Shown here piece by piece: positions 30,825-42,145 of a DNA stretch of 64,000 nt. Source of the stretch: Chlorokybus atmophyticus (Eukaryota > Streptophyta > Chlorokybophyceae > Chlorokybales > Chlorokybaceae); the NCBI GenBank assembly GCA_009103225.1, contig RHPI01000401.1, positions 47,386-111,385 of the forward strand. Direction: 5' to 3'. The notes under the pieces were generated by a model. It was given only the letters and a program-made list of their open reading frames with translations, was not told the DNA's origin and did no database searches. The position numbers and the translations under genes were made by a program. Every line of letters starts with the position of its first letter. Position 1 is the first letter of the stretch.

Positions 30825-32233
30825 CTAACGCAGGTGAGGAGAGCCGTTGGTGCGGCAATCGTCGCACCAGTAGTCCTCCATGGGTATTGCGTTCAATGGG
30901 GGCTCCAGACAGTAGCAATGCAGGCCCTTGTTATAGCCATTGCAGAGCATCATGAGTGCGTCGTTGCCGGCGCTGTCGCAGCATTCACACCGTGTGCTGC
31001 GGGCGGGGCGAGGGTGCTGGATGCGCGCAAAGCCAGCTATATAAGGAAGGTGACATGGCGCGCAGTTCACCATGTTGTCTTTCAACCTCTCGCCATTTTT
31101 ACCAAGGAGGTCCAGCACTCCCGTGGGGTACACCTTGAGTACCTTGTCGACGGTGCGGTCCATGGAGGTATTGAGCGTGTCCTTATTGGCTGCCATGCGG
31201 TAGGCAAAGTCCCCTGCTTGAAACCACCGTTGGCGCTCCTTGTAGAAGCCGCTTTGCACGCGCTCGTAGCGCAGGGTGATGCGGTGCTGTGCGATGCGTA
31301 GGTTGTTGAAGGCCATCGAAATGGTGTGCTCGAACAGCGCGGCGCGTGTGGTAATGTCGCGGTGCATCCAGTCGGGATCATCGAGGTTGTTCACCACACG
31401 ATCTACTTCCTGCTGTGCACAAAAGGGAAGCAATGGCGGACGCCCAAATAGCAGGTAGTGTGGGCTGTACTCGCGCAGAGCCGCTTGCTTTGACAATTCA
31501 AATCCAAGGGCCACCCACGGAAGGTGGTCGTCCCAGGTGTTCTTCTCATATCCCAGCACGTACTTGCGGAGTGCCTTCTTAATTATAATGGTCTGCACTG
31601 TACGCTCGGCGAGACCGTTGGCTTGGGGGTGGTCACGCGAAGTACGGTGATGATCAATATAGCATCTGTCCAACAGGGTGTCGAACTCTCCTCTGAACTC
31701 AGTGCCTTAGTCGGTAATAAACTCAGCGCAGCTGCCAAACTGGCTGAGGACATGGGAGAGGAAGGCTTGAGACACCCCCCTGCTGCTTTTTCGGGTAATG
31801 GCACCAGTTCCACCCATTTGGAGAAGTGCTCGACCATGACCAGGATGTAACGGTTGCCACGTGCCGAGGGTGCCAACTCACCCATGATGTCGAATCTCCA
31901 GCAATAAAAAAGACCGAAGATGGGGAGAGGGTGCAAGGTAGCGCTGCGTGTGTTGAGGCTGGCGCGTACCATGTCACACTGTCGGCAGTCGCTGACAAAT
32001 CCCTGCACTTGTTTGGACAGCCCATACCACAAATATTGCGCCCTTACCAGGCTGACTGTACGCTTGACACCGAAGTGTCCAAGCTTAGTGTGGAGGGCAG
32101 TGATGATGCCCTCATGTGTGGCTGGTGTCGGCACCTCCTTGTCTTCATCATGGACGCGGCAATACAACTTGTCATCCGCCCATCGATAGTGGCGGGTGCG
32201 TTTATCGACACGATCTTGCTCTCGTGCACTCAT
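30825..32233 (-). pseudogene. Integrase with C-terminal PHD finger
   Basis: Integrase zinc part (HTKLGHFGVKRTV, VSDCRQCDMVRAS), core (FDIMGELAPSARGNRYILVM; ITD-stop-GTEF; HPQANGLAERTVQTI) and C-terminal part (VYPTGVLDLLGKNGERLKDN). Then, in place of a chromodomain, a PHD-type cluster: CECCDSAGNDALMMLCNG, HCYCLEPPLNAIP, YWCDDC. This fits C4HC3 except that one cysteine of the CNGC pair is tyrosine (CNGY). Lesions are a frameshift in a poly-G run near 31785 and TAA for Gln in TDQGTEF near 31710. A PHD finger binds histone H3 tails in known proteins; here it may have guided integration, by analogy with chromodomains. Confidence 0.8.
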
Positions 32234-32529
32234 GCTAGAGGGAAGCTGGCCACTTTGAAGGATGGAGAGTGATGGCTTGTCCAGCCGTATGTCTTGCCTG
32301 CTGCCGGCTCGGTGTCGTCGACTTCAATGTCGACCGCGTGGACGTCCCCTAGGGGTGCGGTCACCGTGGGGCCGATAGACTCAAGGGCAGGAGTCTCCTC
32401 TGCCATTGAGGTGGCAGTGGTGCTGATGCGGCGCCATGAACGTAATGCGGCAACAGCAAACATGGCCGCCACATTGGGAGCTGCTGCTGCAGGGCTGAGC
32501 TCATGCCGAGCTCCGGTTGCATCGTTGAT

Positions 32530-33647
32530 GCTGAGGTGAGGGTTGCGACTGAGGCCATTGTCGTCATGGTTGGTGAGGCCGATTTGGTGATCGATCTCAA
32601 AGTCATACTCCTGCAATAGCAGGGCCCAGCGAGCAAGTTTCCTTGTCAGTTCTTGGTTGGTCATCACTCGAGTGGCTGATGATCGGTGATCAGCTGAAAT
32701 TGTCGACCGAAAAAGAAAGGTCTGAAGAACGAGATAGCCCACACTGCAACGAGGCACTCCCCCTCGTAGCTGCTGAAGTTGGCCTTAGCGATGTTGTTGC
32801 TTCGGCTAGCATATGACACCACCCGCTCCTTCTTGTTCTCATCGTGCTGCACCAGCACAGCCCCCATCTTAAGCTTGCTCCAGTCGGTGTGGAGGATGAA
32901 GGGCTTGGTGTAGTCAGGCGGTTGCAGGATGGTAGCGGTGGTTAGCCTGCCCTTTAGCTCCTCAAACGCCTGCTGCTGTGGCTCCTTCCACGCAAACTCC
33001 ACTTCCTTGTTTAGAAGAAAAGTCGAGGGGCCGCGCGATCTTTGCAAAGTCCTTCACGAACGGCGATAGTAGTAGGCAAGGCCCACAAAGGCGCGCATGT
33101 GCGTAAGGTCCGTTAGAGCAAGGAAAGCTGCCAGGGCCTCCACCTTTGCCTGCTGTACGTACACACCGTGGGGCACAATCATGTGCCCTAGGTAGGGTAC
33201 CTTGTGAGTGAAGAAGGTACACTTGTTGGGGTGCACAGTCATCCCCACCCCCTTGAGTCTCTCTAGCACCTCCTCGATGTGCCGTGAGTGCTCTTCGTTG
33301 CTGCGGCTAAAGATGAGAATGCCGTCAATATAACATCGCGTTAAGTCTAGCCCCTTCAAGGCTTTGTCCATAACGCGCTGGAACTTGGCAAGAGCATTCT
33401 CCAGTTCAAAATACACGAGCTTCCACTGGTACAGCTGCCGATTGCCCCAGAAAGAGATCTTGTGCTTATCCTCCTCCATAATGACGATCTGATTGTACCC
33501 TTGTCGCATGTCCAGGATGCTGAAGACGGTACAGTCTCCTACATCATCCAAGAATACCTTCTGCAGTGGGCATCGGATACCTGTCTTGTTTGGTATTGTT
33601 GTAAAGTGTGACGGTGCTCGTGCCTTGTCACCTGTGAGTTGGTCCAA
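32530..33647 (-). pseudogene. Reverse transcriptase and RNase H of the PHD-type gypsy element
   Basis: RT palm: TVFSILDMRQGYNQIVIMEE, then the active-site region RCYIDGILIFS, in which YxDD has become YIDG, so one catalytic Asp is lost. It continues as KCTFFTHKVPYLGHMI and FVGLAYYYRR. RNase H: LNKEVEFAWKEPQQQAFEEL, FILHTDWSKLKMGAVLVQHD, LITDHQPLE, then after a frameshift RWALLLQEYDFEIDHQIG. Frames change near 33050 and 32670. The N-terminal RT part (LKKDLMEQRCKALLDAGLIE) lies at 39691-39909 beyond the insertion. Inactive. Confidence 0.85.
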
Positions 33648-34276
33648 TCAACAACCCTCTCACCAAGACACGGTATTCACACCGGAACCTTGCCCCCTCT
33701 GCCAAGCACACACGCGCGCCCCGCCACTCGCGTACGCACGCGCATGCGCTCGAAGCTACACACCGACTTGTGTAACGCCTTGGATCGTCACACAAGCAAG
33801 CACACACCGGTGGACACACGCTAGCAACCCCTGCTAGCCACCACTAAGCTTGCACACCAGAAACTAGGGAGCTAAAGGTTGTATTGCAAATTGTAGAATG
33901 TCACTTTTATACCTACCAATCTGCACATGCTACTGTCTAGACGATTCTAGCGCTAGACGGAACTAGAAGCTAAGATTCTTGCAGAATCTTGTAGTACACT
34001 TCTAGACCTTTCCAACGCACCAAAGATCTATTAATTTGCTGCTCATATGGTCAGTTATACTACTTGGCGCCAGGCCCTTCCAAAAATCTGGTCGAGCCCT
34101 TCTCGACTGGCCCTCCGTTTTCTGGCGGCTTCCAGACTGGTCTTGGGGCCCCGGTCGATATCCGCGGCAGACTCATAACTCGCCGATATCCGCCACAAGT
34201 CATGAAAAACATAATACCTTACAAATAAGGCCTAAAATGACCATGAAAATCACGAAAGTTGGCCGTGACTGTCACA
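33607..34276 (-). repeat. 3' LTR of the chromovirus
   Basis: 670 bp, TGTGACGGTGC...TGACTGTCACA on the plus strand. Flanked on the left by TAAAG and on the right by the polypurine tract. Confidence 0.9.
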
Positions 34277-37200
34277 CTCCTCCCCCCCCAGATGAGCTTC
34301 GTCCTCGAAGCTCGCGAGGTTGTCGTCGAGCAAGATAGTCACGCACAACGTCTTGAGCATTAGTCAAGTGTGCCTCTGGCTCCCAGGATGCTTCATGCAA
34401 CGGATAGCCCTTCCATTTCACTAAGAACTTGCGTACGCCATGCACAAACTTCTCACCAAGGATGTCGTCTACCTCCCACTCGGGTTCACCATCCGTGCCA
34501 ACTTCGGGGGGCGACCTTTCTGGCGGTTGTTCTCGATATGCTTTCAGAAGGGAGACGTGAAAAACGGGGTGCACACGCATGGTGTCGGGTAGCTCCAGCT
34601 TGTACGCCACGTCCGAGATAACTTTGCTGACCTTAAATGGTCCCAACCAGCGTTCACTCAGCTTGCAAACTCCCGTACACACCTATACATGCTTCACGGA
34701 GAGTAACACAATGTTGCCTGTTTAAAATGTGAGGTGTCGGCGATGCGCGTCCGCATACTGCTTCGGCCTGTTTTGTGCCACCAATAGCGCCTCCCTAGCT
34801 GCCTTATTAATGTCCGCGCACTTTGTGAGGAAGTCATCATCTGCTTCCACACGCACGTCATGTCGTCGCGGTGTCCATGCCGTCAACGGTGTCAATGGAT
34901 GTTGCCCGTAGTTCATCAGGAAGGGAGTGACACCGGTGCTTGCATTGTGGTGGTTGATCGCAAACTCCACCAACTCAAGCAGCTCCGCCCAATTGTCTTG
35001 TCGCGCGTTAACGTAGCAACGCAGCATGTCCTCAATCACACGGTTGGCCCGCTCCGTTTGCCCATCAGTTTGCGGGTGGAACGCCGTGTTAAAAACTTCA
35101 GTGTGGTACCAAGTGCACCATGCAGCGCCTCCCAAAACTTACTTGTAAAGCGCGGGTTGCGATCACTCATAATGCTTTGTGGTGATCCATGAGAACGAAA
35201 CACATGCTTCACGAACAAGTGTGCTGCCTCCGGTGCCGTGCAAGACTCACCACACGGTGCCAAGTGTACCAGTTTGCTGGTTTTGTCGACGAACACAAGT
35301 ATAGCGTTGTACCCTTCTTTTGTCTTGTCTTTGGTAGCCCCGTGATAAAGTCCATGATAACTTGCTCCCACTTGGACAATGGCACAGGGAGAGGTTTGCA
35401 GCAACCCACCTGGCTTTTGGTTGCTTGCCTTCACCCTTTGGCATGCGTCGCACAATGCCATGTAGTCGCGCACATCGCGATGCATCTCTCGCCAGTAAAA
35501 ACGCTGCTTTAAGCTTGCCAAAGTCCTTTCCAACCCTTGGTGACCAGCAATGGGCACGTCATGAGCTTCCTTCAGCAACTTCACATGGATATGCGCGACG
35601 TTGGGGATGTACAAGCGCCCGTGGTGCCACAGCAGCCCGTCGCGCCAATGCCCACTTGTGTCCGTAGCTGCATTTTCCAGCTCTTGCAACACTTTCATAC
35701 CCTCCGTGTCTTTATGAAGCACTTGCCAAATCTGGTCGGTCCACTCGGGCTGCACTTGAGCCAGGGCCTCAATTGCATTAAGCCGGCTCAGCGCATCAGC
35801 AACACCATTTCACGTACCGGGCTTGTACTTGATATCGAAGTCAAAAAGTTGAAAGAATTCAAGCCATCGAGCTTGTCTGCGACTTAGATGAGGTTGTGTT
35901 TGTAAGTACATCAGTGGAGAGTGATCCGTCTCAAGCACAAACTTTTTGCCTTTCAAAAAACAACGCCATTGTCGTAGCGCCATGACTTGCGCCAAAAGTT
36001 CCTTCTCGTGCACGGGGTAATTCAGCTCCGCACCACTCATCTTCTTGCTGAAGAATGCTACTAGTTGAAGGCCGTTGCCATGGTCTTGCTGCAAAACAGC
36101 TCCTACGGCTGTGTCGGACGCGTCGCAAGCCAAAATAAATGTCTTTTCCATGTCGGGGTGAGCTAGGACTGGTGCCTCCGTCAGCGCCTTTTTCAACGCA
36201 GCAAATGCATGTTCCTCTGTTGCTGACCAGCTCCAAGGCTTTCCCTTCTTGAGTAGGGCAGTCAAGGAAGCAGCTATGCGCAAAACCCCCATGATAAACT
36301 TGCGATAATACCCCGCAAGGTTTAAAAAGGACATCACCTCCTTTACGTTGGTTGGGGAAGCCCACTCGCGCACCACCTGCACTTTGTTGGGGTCCGGCTT
36401 GATGCCTTCATGCGACACGATGTGGCCTAGGTACTCCACCTCTCGAAGCAAGAATTTGCACTTTTGTAGCTGGGCGTACAACTTGTGTTCGCGCAAGCAC
36501 TGCAACACGCGCCGTAGAAGTGCCACGTGCTCCTCCTTTGTTGTCGCGTACACCAAAATGTCGTCGAGGTACATGAGAACTCCCTTACCAATCAAGTCAG
36601 CAAAAACGCTGTTCATAAGCAATTTAGAATGTTGCCGGTGCGCTCGTAAGTCCGAAGGACATGACCAACCACTCGTAGTGCCTTTAATGTGTGTTATATG
36701 CTGTTTTCTCCACATCCTCGGGCGCGATGCGGATTTAGTGATAACCTCCAGCAAGATCAAGTGTTGTGAAGTACTGCGCACCTTGCAATTGCTCCAGCAA
36801 CTTGTCGATACGTGGCAGTGGAAAGCAATTTCTCTTCGTGATGTTGTTGAGAGCTCGGTAGTCGACACACATGCGCAAGCTCCCCGTTCTTCTTTCGTAT
36901 AAACAAAATAGGTGCACCATAGGGGGACTTACTAGGCCTGATGTAGCCTCTTTTCAGCAAGTCCGCCACCTGCCTCTCGGCCTCCTCCAGCTCCAAAGGT
37001 GACAACTTGTATACGGGTCGATACGGTGGCTTGTGCACGCCCTCAATCAGCTCCACCCGGTGGTCTACGCTCCGTGGAGGTGGTAGACCAGATGGAAGTC
37101 CGTCCACCATGATATCTTGGTATTCTTTAACAAGTTTACACACCTCGGGGTCCATCGTAGCCGTCTTAACATCGTCACGCAGCTCTGGTGCTGACTTTGC

Positions 37201-37662
37201 AGTGTTTTCATGCACCACGCACAACCATGCAGCCTTTGCCTTTCGTGGAGACAATAACTTCCTCAATTGCACATAAGAGATCTGGGCAACTGTCGTACCA
37301 CCTGATTGTGCGTGCCGCGCCTCGATGACGTCCGACGCAGCTTGAATGGAATCACCACCATGGTCTTCAACGGTGAGCGCGCGCTTCTTCCAATTGATGG
37401 ATGGATTATGTTGCCATAGCCACGGTAGTCCCAATATCCCGTCAAACCCGTTCCGTAGGGTGATGCAGCAAAATCGCATGTTCTTCTTCATCTTCCCAAT
37501 GCGAACGAACAACTCTTTGGTCATAAACGCAGCGCCATCACCTCCAGAGGGTGGCTCTCCATCAGCGAGCTTCACTTCACCTCCTCGTAATGACGAAAGC
37601 CAACCGTAACGCTGCGCAATATCAATACTCATAAAGTTGTTGTTGGCACCGCTATCAATCAT
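34272..37662 (-). pseudogene. Chromovirus Pol (protease, RT, RNase H, integrase, chromodomain)
   Basis: Protease MIDSGANNNFMSIDIAQRYG; RT KPPYRPVYKLSPLELEEAER, frameshift, RMCVDYRALNNITKRNCFPL, frameshift, then an intact MYLDDILVYATTKEEH. RNase H: FILACDASDTAVGAVLQQDH, FVLETDHSPLMYLQTQPHLS. Integrase: GHQGLERTLASLKQRFYWRE, ALCDACQRVKASNQKPGG, IMSDRNPRFTSKFWEALHG, TDGQTERANRVIEDMLRC. Chromodomain: EWEVDDILGEKFVHGVRKFL, VKWKGYPLHEASWEPEAH. TAA and TAG codons near 34719 and 34680 occupy the same codons as in the truncated copy at 26532-28674. At least three frameshifts and two stops make it non-functional. Confidence 0.88.
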
Positions 37663-37859
37663 GAGCTTGCACTCTCTCCATCGTCCTTGGTCATCGCAAA
37701 TGTGTGCTCAAAGCCCGAAGTACTTTTTTGTCTCCTCGTTTGCATAACTCACCACCATTGGCGCGTTCAAAGCCATCTCCTCCTACTTTTTGAATGGAAA
37801 TGTCACAGCATCCGTCCGTGCATGAGGCTCCTTCCTATCCCCAGCGGTAGCCTCCTCAC

Positions 37860-38939
37860 CTACTGGGGGAAGTCGTTTTCCTGCTCCACGCCATTTTGCT
37901 CAATGGTGTTGACGCGACGATCACGGCGAGGGTTGCCATCCGGTGTTGGCCTTTGCGTGCTTCGTTTGGGGCATCCGTACGCCAAATGCTCCGTCGACCC
38001 ACACGCATAACACTTGCGCACACCTTTACCTCTTTCACCACGTCCGCCGTGCTTCGCCTCACTTTCATGCGTGTGTATGGCACCCACCTCCATTGGTGCA
38101 GGCCCAGAGTCAGCTCCACCTCCATTGGCAAGTGCTAAACTTGGTTCTCCTCGTCTCCATGCATGTTGAAAGCCTCCCCGGGGCTGATCACCATGCCTTT
38201 GCTTCCAGTCAGTGTTTCTTGTGGTGGACTTGAAGTACAACGCGTCGAGACGCTCCGCGATGCGTATAGCCTCCGCGAGTGTCTTCGGGTCCCGTAGCTC
38301 CACTTCTTTACGCCCCAAAGGTTTTAAACCACGTGTATACCTGTCCAACTGCTCCTCCTCGGTCATATTGGGTATGGACATCACCAATCGCTGAAACGCG
38401 GCCGTGTACGCCATCACCGACCCCATTTGCACAAGGGCTGCAAGTTTGTCGCGTGCGGCCTTCACGCTCTCAACGGGAACAATTTGATGCCTGACCTCCA
38501 GTGCCAACTCTTCCATGGTGGTCAACAGTAGCGCCAACCCGTTTGCAACACGCGTACATTGATGCCTCCATCACACAAGTGCTGCACCTTCAAGCAATGT
38601 CGCTGCAACCTTCACGTGCAGATGCGTGGGCACCTCTGTGAGCTTCAACCAAGACGATACTTGAAAAATCCATTCATCCACTGCATCTCCATCACGTTGA
38701 CCCGTGAATGGCTTGAGCTTTGGCACCTTCACATACACGCGCGAGCTTGATGCCATGGGAATTTGTACACGCGCCATCGCATGCTCATACGCCTCGCGTT
38801 GTGCTTGTGCCGCCGCTTGAGTGTGATGAAGCTCTTCCCTCAGTGCCAAGATGGCAGCTTGAAGCTCTTCCATGCGAGCATCCTCCATCTCCACTAACAC
38901 ACTACACTCCGCTTCCGAATGAAAGGTGTAAGCGCCCAC
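37860..38939 (-). pseudogene. Chromovirus Gag
   Basis: MGAYTFHSEAECSVLVEMED, a coiled stretch (LQAAILALREELHHTQAAAQ), then the retrotransposon Gag fold (VPKLKPFTGQRDGDAVDEWI, ARDKLAALVQMGSVMAYTAA, YTRGLKPLGRKEVELRDPKT). A zinc knuckle CYACGSTEHLAYGCP lies near the end. A TGA splits the frame near 38567 (GAALV-stop-WRHQ). The pol frame begins after a shift near 37855. Gag would coat the element RNA in cytoplasmic particles. Confidence 0.85.
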
Positions 38940-38983
38940 ACACTTCCTCTCTCACCTTCGTAAACCGTGCTCCGATACCTTTT

Positions 38984-39655
38984 TGTGACGGTGCTCATGC
39001 CTTGTCACCTGTGAGTTGGTCCAATCAACAACCCTCTCACCAAGACACGGTATTCACACCGGAACCTTGCCCCCTCTGCCAAGCACACACGCGCGCCCCG
39101 CCACTCGCGTACGCACGCGCATGCGCTCGAAGCTACACACCGACTTGTGTAGCGCCTTGGATCGTCACACAAGCAAGCACACACCAGTGGACACACGCTA
39201 GCAACCCCTGCTAGCCACCACCAAGCTTGCACACAAGAAACTAGGGAGTTAAAGGTTGTATTGCAAATTGTAGAATGTCACTTTTATACCTACCAATCTG
39301 CACATGCTACTGTCTAGACGATACTAGCGCTAGACGGAACTAGAAGCTAAGAGATTCTTGCAGAATCTTGTAGTACACTTCTAGACCTTTCCAACGCACC
39401 AAAGATCTATTAATTTGCTGCTCATATGGTCAAGTTATACTACTTGGCGCCAGCCCTTCCAGAAATCTGGTCGAGCCCTTCTCGACTGGCCCTCCGTTTT
39501 CTGGCGGCTTCCAGACTGGTCTTGGGGCCCCAGTCGATATCCGCGGCAGACTCATAACTCGCCGATATCCGCCACAAGTCATGAAAAACATAATACCTTA
39601 CAAATAAGGCCTAAAATGGCCATGAAAATCACGAAATTTGGCCTTGACTGTTACA
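38984..39655 (-). repeat. 5' LTR of the chromovirus, with TATA box
   Basis: 672 bp. A TATA-like tataaaa reads on the minus strand at 39282-39288. Nearly identical to the 3' LTR at 33607-34276, which implies a fairly recent insertion despite the coding lesions. Confidence 0.9.
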
Positions 39656-39960
39656 TAAAGGGGGCGGTAGTCGCACATACGTCGGTCTCTCTAGTTGCCT
39701 GTTGAATCCTTCTTAAGGGGCATGACGGTCGCGGCCGCAAAGTCCGATGTGGACTCCTCAATCAGGCCTGCATCTAGCAAAGCCTTGCACCTCTGCTCCA
39801 TCAAGTCTTTTTTCAACTTGGAGAGTCGGTACTGTCGTCGGAACACCGGTTCGGTGTCCACCGACTCAAAGTCCATTTGATAAATTGAGCAGGCGCTCAG
39901 TTTCTTCACGCTGAAGCTGAACTAACTCCTCCACTTGTTAAGGAGAGCCTCAAGTTGTTG

Positions 39961-41058
39961 TCGTGACTAACCTGTAGCAGGTGGCCCAATGGCATGGGAC
40001 CAAGAGGTAGCGTTGGCAACTACTGGGATGTCCTCCACAGTGACTGCTGCCTGCTCCTTAATATGGCTAATTTTGAGGGCGCTGTGTGACGCTTTGGTCT
40101 CTCGCACGCGATCCGCCCACCCCCCCGCCAGGTGTTCGAGCTCCTGAAAACACACATGGCGGTCTTATGGAGCAAAGCATATCATCAATAACCACACCAT
40201 GCTGTTCTGGTCCATTGCGCGTCCCAACAATTGACATTGCTTAATGTCGGCTAGCTTGGAATCTGTGATATTGCCTGGAGAATCCCATGGCGCATTCGCG
40301 CTCACGTGCGTTGGGTTCCTTCAGTTGGCTTGTGTTGGAATCCAACACCATGCCTTTGCCTTAGTTGCGGAAGGCGTATGATCCTTGGGAAGACACCAGA
40401 GTAGGGAAGACGACGTGGTTGACCGGGCTGATTGCACGGGTAGAAGTGATGGTGATCGTGTCGCGTGACTGGTTGTGCTCTGCGCTCAGGGTCTAGAATA
40501 GCGTCGACAGTGAGATCCCATGGACGACTGCTGTGTAGATATACAGCAAAGAGATCCTCGACTGTAGCTAGGTTGGTCCACTTGGCGCGGATGCGATGAG
40601 CACGGAAGCCATGACGCGCTGCGTTGATTTTCAGAGGATGTCCCAATAAAGAAACAAACCTGTTGAAAGCTGTTGGCCACGTGATGGCGCTTATCGTCCT
40701 TGGAGTGCACATTCTCGATGATGTATCCCGGAGGCCTGGACAGCTGGTTGCTCTGCAGGATTTTTACGACACGCATCAGTTCCCTGAACAGTCGCGAGCG
40801 AGGATCAGCGAGTCCTTGGCCTCTGCCTGCTATTGAATATCCTTAACACTCCCATCCTTTTATCAGCCGGTTGATGTTGCCCACCGCCAGGAGGTGATCC
40901 GCGCTGATCCGACGGATGTCCTGTGGCAGTGCCTTCAGGCTGTCTTGCAGCGCCGATATCGGCAGCCGCTGCGGGTAGCATTTGCGTAGGTGACGCAGGT
41001 GGTGGTACTGAATAGAAGGGCTGTACCGACTTGAGATTTTGGAGGTCCACGAACTCAC
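39961..41058 (-). pseudogene. Gag-like remnants upstream of the PHD-type gypsy element
   Basis: Short minus-strand frames (IRAKWTNLATVEDLFAVYLH, ALPQDIRRISADHLLAVGNI) in shifting phases, with no zinc knuckle. Position and strand fit the 5' part of the old gypsy element. Identification is weak. Confidence 0.3.
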
Positions 41059-41172
41059 AGGCAGATTAGTTACTAGAAGTCCAGGAAATTAAGCTTTTTA
41101 TTAAAAAGGGGTTTACCGATTTGAGATCTTGGAGGTCCAATAACCCACATGCAAATTATTTATTGGACTTTT
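41030..41172. repeat. Two diverged copies of an 85-bp unit in tandem
   Basis: accgacttgagattttggag, tccacgaactcacaggcaga at 41027-41085 recurs as accgatttgagatcttggag, tccaataacccacatgcaaa at 41117-41172. No gene is seen between 41173 and 41600. Confidence 0.5.
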
Positions 41173-41611
41173 CAGATCTCAGGCATGGAGCCTGATATAC
41201 TGTGTTGCTGAAGTGCTATCAACGCAATCCTGTATAGACAATAAACTCCAACACCTCAAGGTGTATCAAAGGGCTTTAGGTGAGTTTCTGAGCACTCACG
41301 CCTACTTACTACCAGAATTACAGCAGAGTGTCTCCATGTGAATGTTGCTGATGTATGCGAATTGCTGCATGAGGGATGTGCGTGTGTGGACAATACATGC
41401 TGACTATGTATGCAACAAGTGCCCGCGCCCCTGCTACAGTAAGCTGTGCTTATCATGCGTGCCACACAACACATAAATAGTCATATGTTGTGTGTGCAAC
41501 TTGCAGGATACAAAGTGCAATTGTGCAACAGCATCTGTGCAGCTGCAACTTTGTACCTGCAACATTGCAGCTATGCAACATCGCAAACTTTACAGGACGA
41601 CTGATTAAGCA

Positions 41612-41850
41612 CCGAGGGACTGACGGGTGCCTGAGCCTGCCTAAGCCTGCCTGCCGCTGCCTGCACTGTTACTTTTGAACTGTTGGGAAGGCGTTAGCGT
41701 ACGTGGACTAATGCAGACGGCTGCGGGCCGAAAGTAGTTGTCAATGGCACTAGCCGGCCGAGAGTTGTCAACTAGTTACCCTTTGGCGGATGTGTACAGA
41801 CGGCCGTTAGCCGGTAGTTACAGACAGCTAACAGCAATAGTTGGCATTTT
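41612..41850. mobile_element. Fragment related to the inverted-repeat element family
   Basis: gagggactgacgggtgcctg followed by repeated gcctgcct matches the left end of the elements at 10221 and 43327. The right part (gcagacggc, ccggccg, acggccgttag) echoes their right end. Much shorter, probably an internally deleted copy. Confidence 0.5.
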
Positions 41851-42062
41851 CTTTGCCATTATATTGTTGTTAATATGTGACCCTTATCGTTTGACAAAAG
41901 TTGGCAATTCTTGCCGTAAGCGAACACTAACATGCCATGCAGTGTGCAAACCTTGGACTGATTGTTTGATCTGGCAACTATAAGCCCACAATCTATACAA
42001 CGTGCCGGCAGTTGTGAGAGTATGTCCACTTGCAACTAAGCAGCCGACTTGCGCATGAAACC

Positions 42063-42145
42063 GTTTCATGAGTGCGACAACCAGACTTAATGTTTTAGGT
42101 TGTCACTACCTACAACATTGAGTCTGGTTGTCGCACTCATGAAAC
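42063..42145. repeat. Foldback with perfect 25-bp arms
   Basis: Arms 42063-42087 (gtttcatgagtgcgacaacc...) and 42121-42145 are perfectly complementary. The 33-nt loop holds a second imperfect pairing (aatgttttaggttg / cctacaacattg), so the whole 83 bp can fold. The right arm contains the stop codon (TGA) of the minus-strand gene at 42137-42970. It could be a MITE that supplied the stop, a 3' UTR hairpin, or a small-RNA precursor. Confidence 0.75.

Larger units (their letters stand above)
33607..39655 (-). mobile_element. Complete Ty3/gypsy chromovirus with LTRs and target duplication
   Basis: 6,049 bp on the minus strand. LTRs lie at 38984-39655 (5') and 33607-34276 (3'), with ends TGTGAC...ACA. 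The 5-bp duplication TAAAG is at 33602-33606 and 39656-39660. The polypurine tract (ggggggggaggag, reading minus) abuts the 3' LTR. A primer site like the initiator-Met tRNA type (aggtatcggagca, compare tggtatcagagca) follows the 5' LTR. Order gag, protease, RT, RNase H, integrase, chromodomain. All coding parts are present but broken by stops and frameshifts. It lies within the RT of an older gypsy element. Confidence 0.95.
30825..40155 (-). mobile_element. Old Ty3/gypsy element with C-terminal PHD finger, split by a younger chromovirus
   Basis: Minus-strand order: upstream RT part (39909-39661), then RT, RNase H, integrase and PHD (33601-30825). The 33607-39655 element sits between, inside the RT, with TAAAG on both sides. 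Across the junction the protein reads DYRPL, insertion, then NTKQDRYP, as in an uninterrupted gypsy RT. A G-rich tract at about 30774-30790 and the LTR-like copies to its left fit a 3' end. A 5' LTR was not recognised; gag-like frames at 40302-41058 may be its start. Confidence 0.8.
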
